A stretch of DNA of 64,000 nucleotides, taken from NCBI GenBank assembly GCA_018269005.1, contig JAFDVK010000053.1, positions 154,687 through 218,686 on the forward strand, in the 5' to 3' direction. The position numbers and the translations under genes are program-made. This document shows positions 62,271 to 64,000 of this stretch, piece by piece. Below the pieces are notes generated by a model that worked only from the letters and a program-made list of their open reading frames with translations, was not told where the DNA came from and did no database searches. The DNA is from Acidobacteriota bacterium. GTDB lineage: Bacteria > Acidobacteriota > Blastocatellia > Pyrinomonadales > Pyrinomonadaceae. Each line of letters starts with the position of its first letter. Position 1 is the first letter of the stretch.

Positions 62271-62371
62271 CCGAAGTTTCGAAGTTTTGGAAGTTTCGAA
62301 GTTGGCCGAGCCGAAGAAAGTTTCGGCCTTCCCAACTCTGTAACTTCGTAACTCTGCAACTTCGTAACTAC
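62271..62371. repeat. Inverted octamer arrays between groES and groEL
   Basis: The left arm has units CCGAAGTT, TCGAAGTT, TTGGAAGTT, TCGAAGTT (62271-62303). The right arm has AACTCTGT, AACTTCGT, AACTCTGC, AACTTCGT (62334-62365) and reaches the groES stop. The arms are complementary in outline and the centre adds GGCCGA...TCGGCC. The transcript can fold into one long hairpin within the operon. Confidence 0.85.
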
Positions 62372-62682
62372 GCGGCCGCTCCCGCCCTGTTAATGATGCC
62401 GAGGATCTCGTCCTCACGCATAATGATGAATTCGTCGCCGTCGAGTTTGATCTCGCTGCCCGAATATTTGCCGAAAAGAACACGGTCGCCAGCCTTGACG
62501 TCAAGGGCCTGACGCGTGCCGTCTTCTTTATATTTGCCTGCACCGGCAGCGATAACTTCGCCTTCTTGCGGCTTTTCCTTTGCGGTGTCGGGGATGAAAA
62601 GTCCGCCGGCCGTCTGGTTTACATTGTCCTCGATTCGCTTGATTATCACGCGATCGTGGAGCGGTGTGATGTTTGTTGCCAT
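62368..62682 (-). CDS. groES: Co-chaperonin GroES
   Basis: 104 residues. [40 protein letters not shown] and [20 protein letters not shown] are typical, with the mobile loop in the middle. It caps GroEL. AAGGAG lies before the ATG. It is preceded by a sigma-70 promoter and a CIRCE operator. Confidence 0.97.
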   Translation of the reverse strand: MATNITPLHDRVIIKRIEDNVNQTAGGLFIPDTAKEKPQEGEVIAAGAGKYKEDGTRQALDVKAGDRVLFGKYSGSEIKLDGDEFIIMREDEILGIINRAGAAA

Positions 62683-62756
62683 AGTCGTTAACTCCTTCTA
62701 TTTCGTAATTTGTTAAAATAGCTGCCTTGAGCAGTCTCTGTCCAAAATTAGAGATT

Positions 62757-62783
62757 TTAGCAGTCTTCGCTCAAGAGTGCTAG
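62757..62783 (-). promoter_or_regulatory. CIRCE operator (HrcA site)
   Basis: TTAGCAGTC, nine bases, GAGTGCTAG: this matches the CIRCE consensus TTAGCACTC-N9-GAGTGCTAA at all but two positions. It lies just downstream of the -10 of the groES promoter. HrcA would repress groESL at normal temperature. hrcA is not in this window. Confidence 0.9.
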
Positions 62784-62810
62784 TATATTTTTTCGGGGTC
62801 TGAATGTCAA
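62782..62810 (-). promoter_or_regulatory. Sigma-70 promoter of groESL
   Basis: On the minus strand TTGACA (62810-62805), 17 bases, TATACT (62787-62782). This is near-consensus with ideal spacing. The -10 overlaps the edge of the CIRCE operator, which explains repression. Confidence 0.9.
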
Positions 62811-62858
62811 GAAGGTGGCAGGCCTTTTAGAAAAGTTGATAATGACATTATCAAGTTT

Positions 62859-63728
62859 ATGATCCTTTCCGAGATAAATATATATCCGATCAAGTCTTTA
62901 CGCGGAATTTCGCTGCAAACGGCCGAGATCGACGACCGCGGCCTGCGAAACGACCGCCGCTGGATGCTCGTTGATGAGAACGACCGCTTCGTTACGCAGC
63001 GTGAACTTCCAAAAATGACGTTGATCGACGTTGCGTTGGATTGCGACGTTTTGACGGTAAGCTGCAGTGGTTTTGGCTCACAAAGGATCGCTTTGGCACC
63101 GATCGATGCCGTTTCGCGGGTCGTAACTATCTTTGACAGCACGGTTGACGCCGAGTTCTATGACGACACGGTGAACGAATGGTTCAGCGATGTTTTGGGG
63201 ATGAAGTTGCGGCTTGTGCGGATGCCGCGGTCTTCGAGACGTTCGGTTAGCGAGCGATATCGTATTCGCGAGAGCGATATCGTGAGCTTTGCGGACGGGT
63301 ATCCTTTTCTTCTTATCGGCCAGGCATCATTGGATGATCTGAACGAGCGTATTGCAGAGAAGGCGGACGAGGGCGTCCGCGTTCCGTTGCCGATGAAACG
63401 GTTTCGGCCGAATTTTGTCGTAAAGGGAAGCGAGCCTTATGACGAAGATCGTTGGAAGGAATTTCGCATTGGAGAGAACACATTTTACGGCGCGAAACCA
63501 TCGGCACGCTGCGTGATCACGACGGTCGATCCCGCGACAGGAGTAATGGCTCCGAAAGAACCGCTCACGACGATCGCTAGCTATCGCGGCGGAATTCTCA
63601 ACGGCAAACGCGGAGCGTTCTTCGGGCAAAACTTGATCGCCGAGGCCGCAGAAGGAACTGTCAGCGTCGGCGATCAGATCGAGGTCGTGGGCTATCGTGA
63701 ACCGATCGTAGAGATGGATCGTCAATAA
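62859..63728 (+). CDS. MOSC domain protein (YcbX-like)
   Basis: 289 residues. N-terminal MOSC_N beta barrel (LSEINIYPIKSLRGISLQTA, with DRRWMLVDENDRFVTQRE) and MOSC domain with the sulfur-carrier Cys in GAKPSARCVITTVDPATGVM, then KRGAFFGQNLIAEAAEGTVS. It resembles YcbX/mARC-type molybdenum enzymes that reduce N-hydroxylated compounds. It has no C-terminal ferredoxin domain, unlike E. coli YcbX, so an external electron donor is expected. Confidence 0.88.
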   Translation: MILSEINIYPIKSLRGISLQTAEIDDRGLRNDRRWMLVDENDRFVTQRELPKMTLIDVALDCDVLTVSCSGFGSQRIALAPIDAVSRVVTIFDSTVDAEFYDDTVNEWFSDVLGMKLRLVRMPRSSRRSVSERYRIRESDIVSFADGYPFLLIGQASLDDLNERIAEKADEGVRVPLPMKRFRPNFVVKGSEPYDEDRWKEFRIGENTFYGAKPSARCVITTVDPATGVMAPKEPLTTIASYRGGILNGKRGAFFGQNLIAEAAEGTVSVGDQIEVVGYREPIVEMDRQ

Positions 63729-63748
63729 GGAAGTGCGTAACGAGCGTC

Positions 63749-64000
63749 TTACTGTAGTGCGACGATCTTGAGATCCGATACGTTGTCGTTGACAGCAAGC
63801 ACCTGCGGTTGGAATTGGAACCGCTTGCTCGCGACCGTGAGCACGTATGCCTGGCCGGACGCGATCCCGTCGAATTGGAACGCACCGAACGAGCTCGAAA
63901 GGGCTTGGTATGTGTTGCCGATCGGATCGACGAGCGTTAGGCGAACACCAACGATACCGCGGCCGTCCTGCGTAACGACGCGTCCCGTGACCGAAACCAT
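63749..64000 (-). CDS. Carboxypeptidase regulatory-like domain protein (3' end only, continues past window)
   Basis: The last 83 residues of a longer protein. VTGRVVTQDGRGIVGVRLTL, then SFGAFQFDGIASGQAYVLTV and SKRFQFQPQVLAVND, form one beta-sandwich module. The same C-terminal module ends many exported Acidobacteriota proteins. The ATG at the window edge may be internal; the real start is outside. Confidence 0.75.
   Translation of the reverse strand: MVSVTGRVVTQDGRGIVGVRLTLVDPIGNTYQALSSSFGAFQFDGIASGQAYVLTVASKRFQFQPQVLAVNDNVSDLKIVALQ

Overview
The window reads as one chromosomal segment of a Gram-negative, moderately GC-rich bacterium. The most likely home is the Acidobacteriota, class Blastocatellia (Pyrinomonadaceae-like). 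This is an inference from gene content: a carboxypeptidase-regulatory-domain TonB receptor, a secretin ending in a cohesin domain, many FecR-like and DUF proteins, and intergenic spacers full of short palindromes. No 16S gene is present to confirm it.

Layout. 1-7 kb: an inner-membrane acyltransferase cut by the window edge, an exported SmpA-like protein, an orphan RHS tip with a translationally coupled exported partner and an RHS remnant, and a DUF4139 protein. 6.9-8.0 kb is a gene-free mosaic of palindromes. 8-15.9 kb: sucC, a DUF4344 lipoprotein metallopeptidase, pepA, smpB, tRNA-Gln(CTG), a YbgC-type thioesterase and a PcrA helicase. 16-20 kb: a minus-strand translation operon rplM-rpsI-rpsB-tsf-pyrH-frr. 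21-25.7 kb: overlapping coaBC, type-4 uracil-DNA glycosylase, isoaspartyl peptidase and cinA. 25.8-32.5 kb: a secretin-cohesin fusion, two pseudopilins, a PilM/GspL-like protein, then an ECF sigma/anti-sigma pair and a polymer-forming membrane protein. 32.6-36.8 kb: a DUF5666-like protein and a large TonB-dependent receptor. 37-40.7 kb: nucleotide-sugar epimerase and dehydrogenase plus two paralogous FecR-like surface proteins. 41-43.4 kb: an orphan XylF-like sugar-binding lipoprotein with a ROK kinase. 43.5-49.8 kb: rimP-nusA-infB-rbfA-nrnA behind a promoter and a possible attenuator. 49.8-56.8 kb: FkbM methyltransferase, cobO, pgpA, corA, a NatAB-like ABC exporter and small membrane/exported proteins. 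57-58.2 kb: a RepA/RadA-like ATPase. 58.2-60.6 kb: repeat-rich DNA around a membrane protein and a SYLF protein. 60.6-62.8 kb: groES-groEL with a sigma-70 promoter and a CIRCE operator. 62.9-64 kb: a MOSC protein and the tail of a carboxypeptidase-regulatory-domain protein.

Most genes are ordinary housekeeping. The unusual material is of four kinds. (1) Intergenic DNA is built from a small vocabulary of palindromic words, reused in different orders and orientations, including one 30-bp exact inverted pair 5.6 kb apart. (2) Tandem arrays have fixed unit lengths of 7, 8 or 9 bp, and several of them have inverted halves that could fold into long hairpins. (3) A three-hairpin palindromic block sits in frame inside the coaBC interdomain linker. 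(4) An orphan RHS tip carries a tail faintly like an M23 peptidase. All sequence comparisons were made by eye; no database search was possible.
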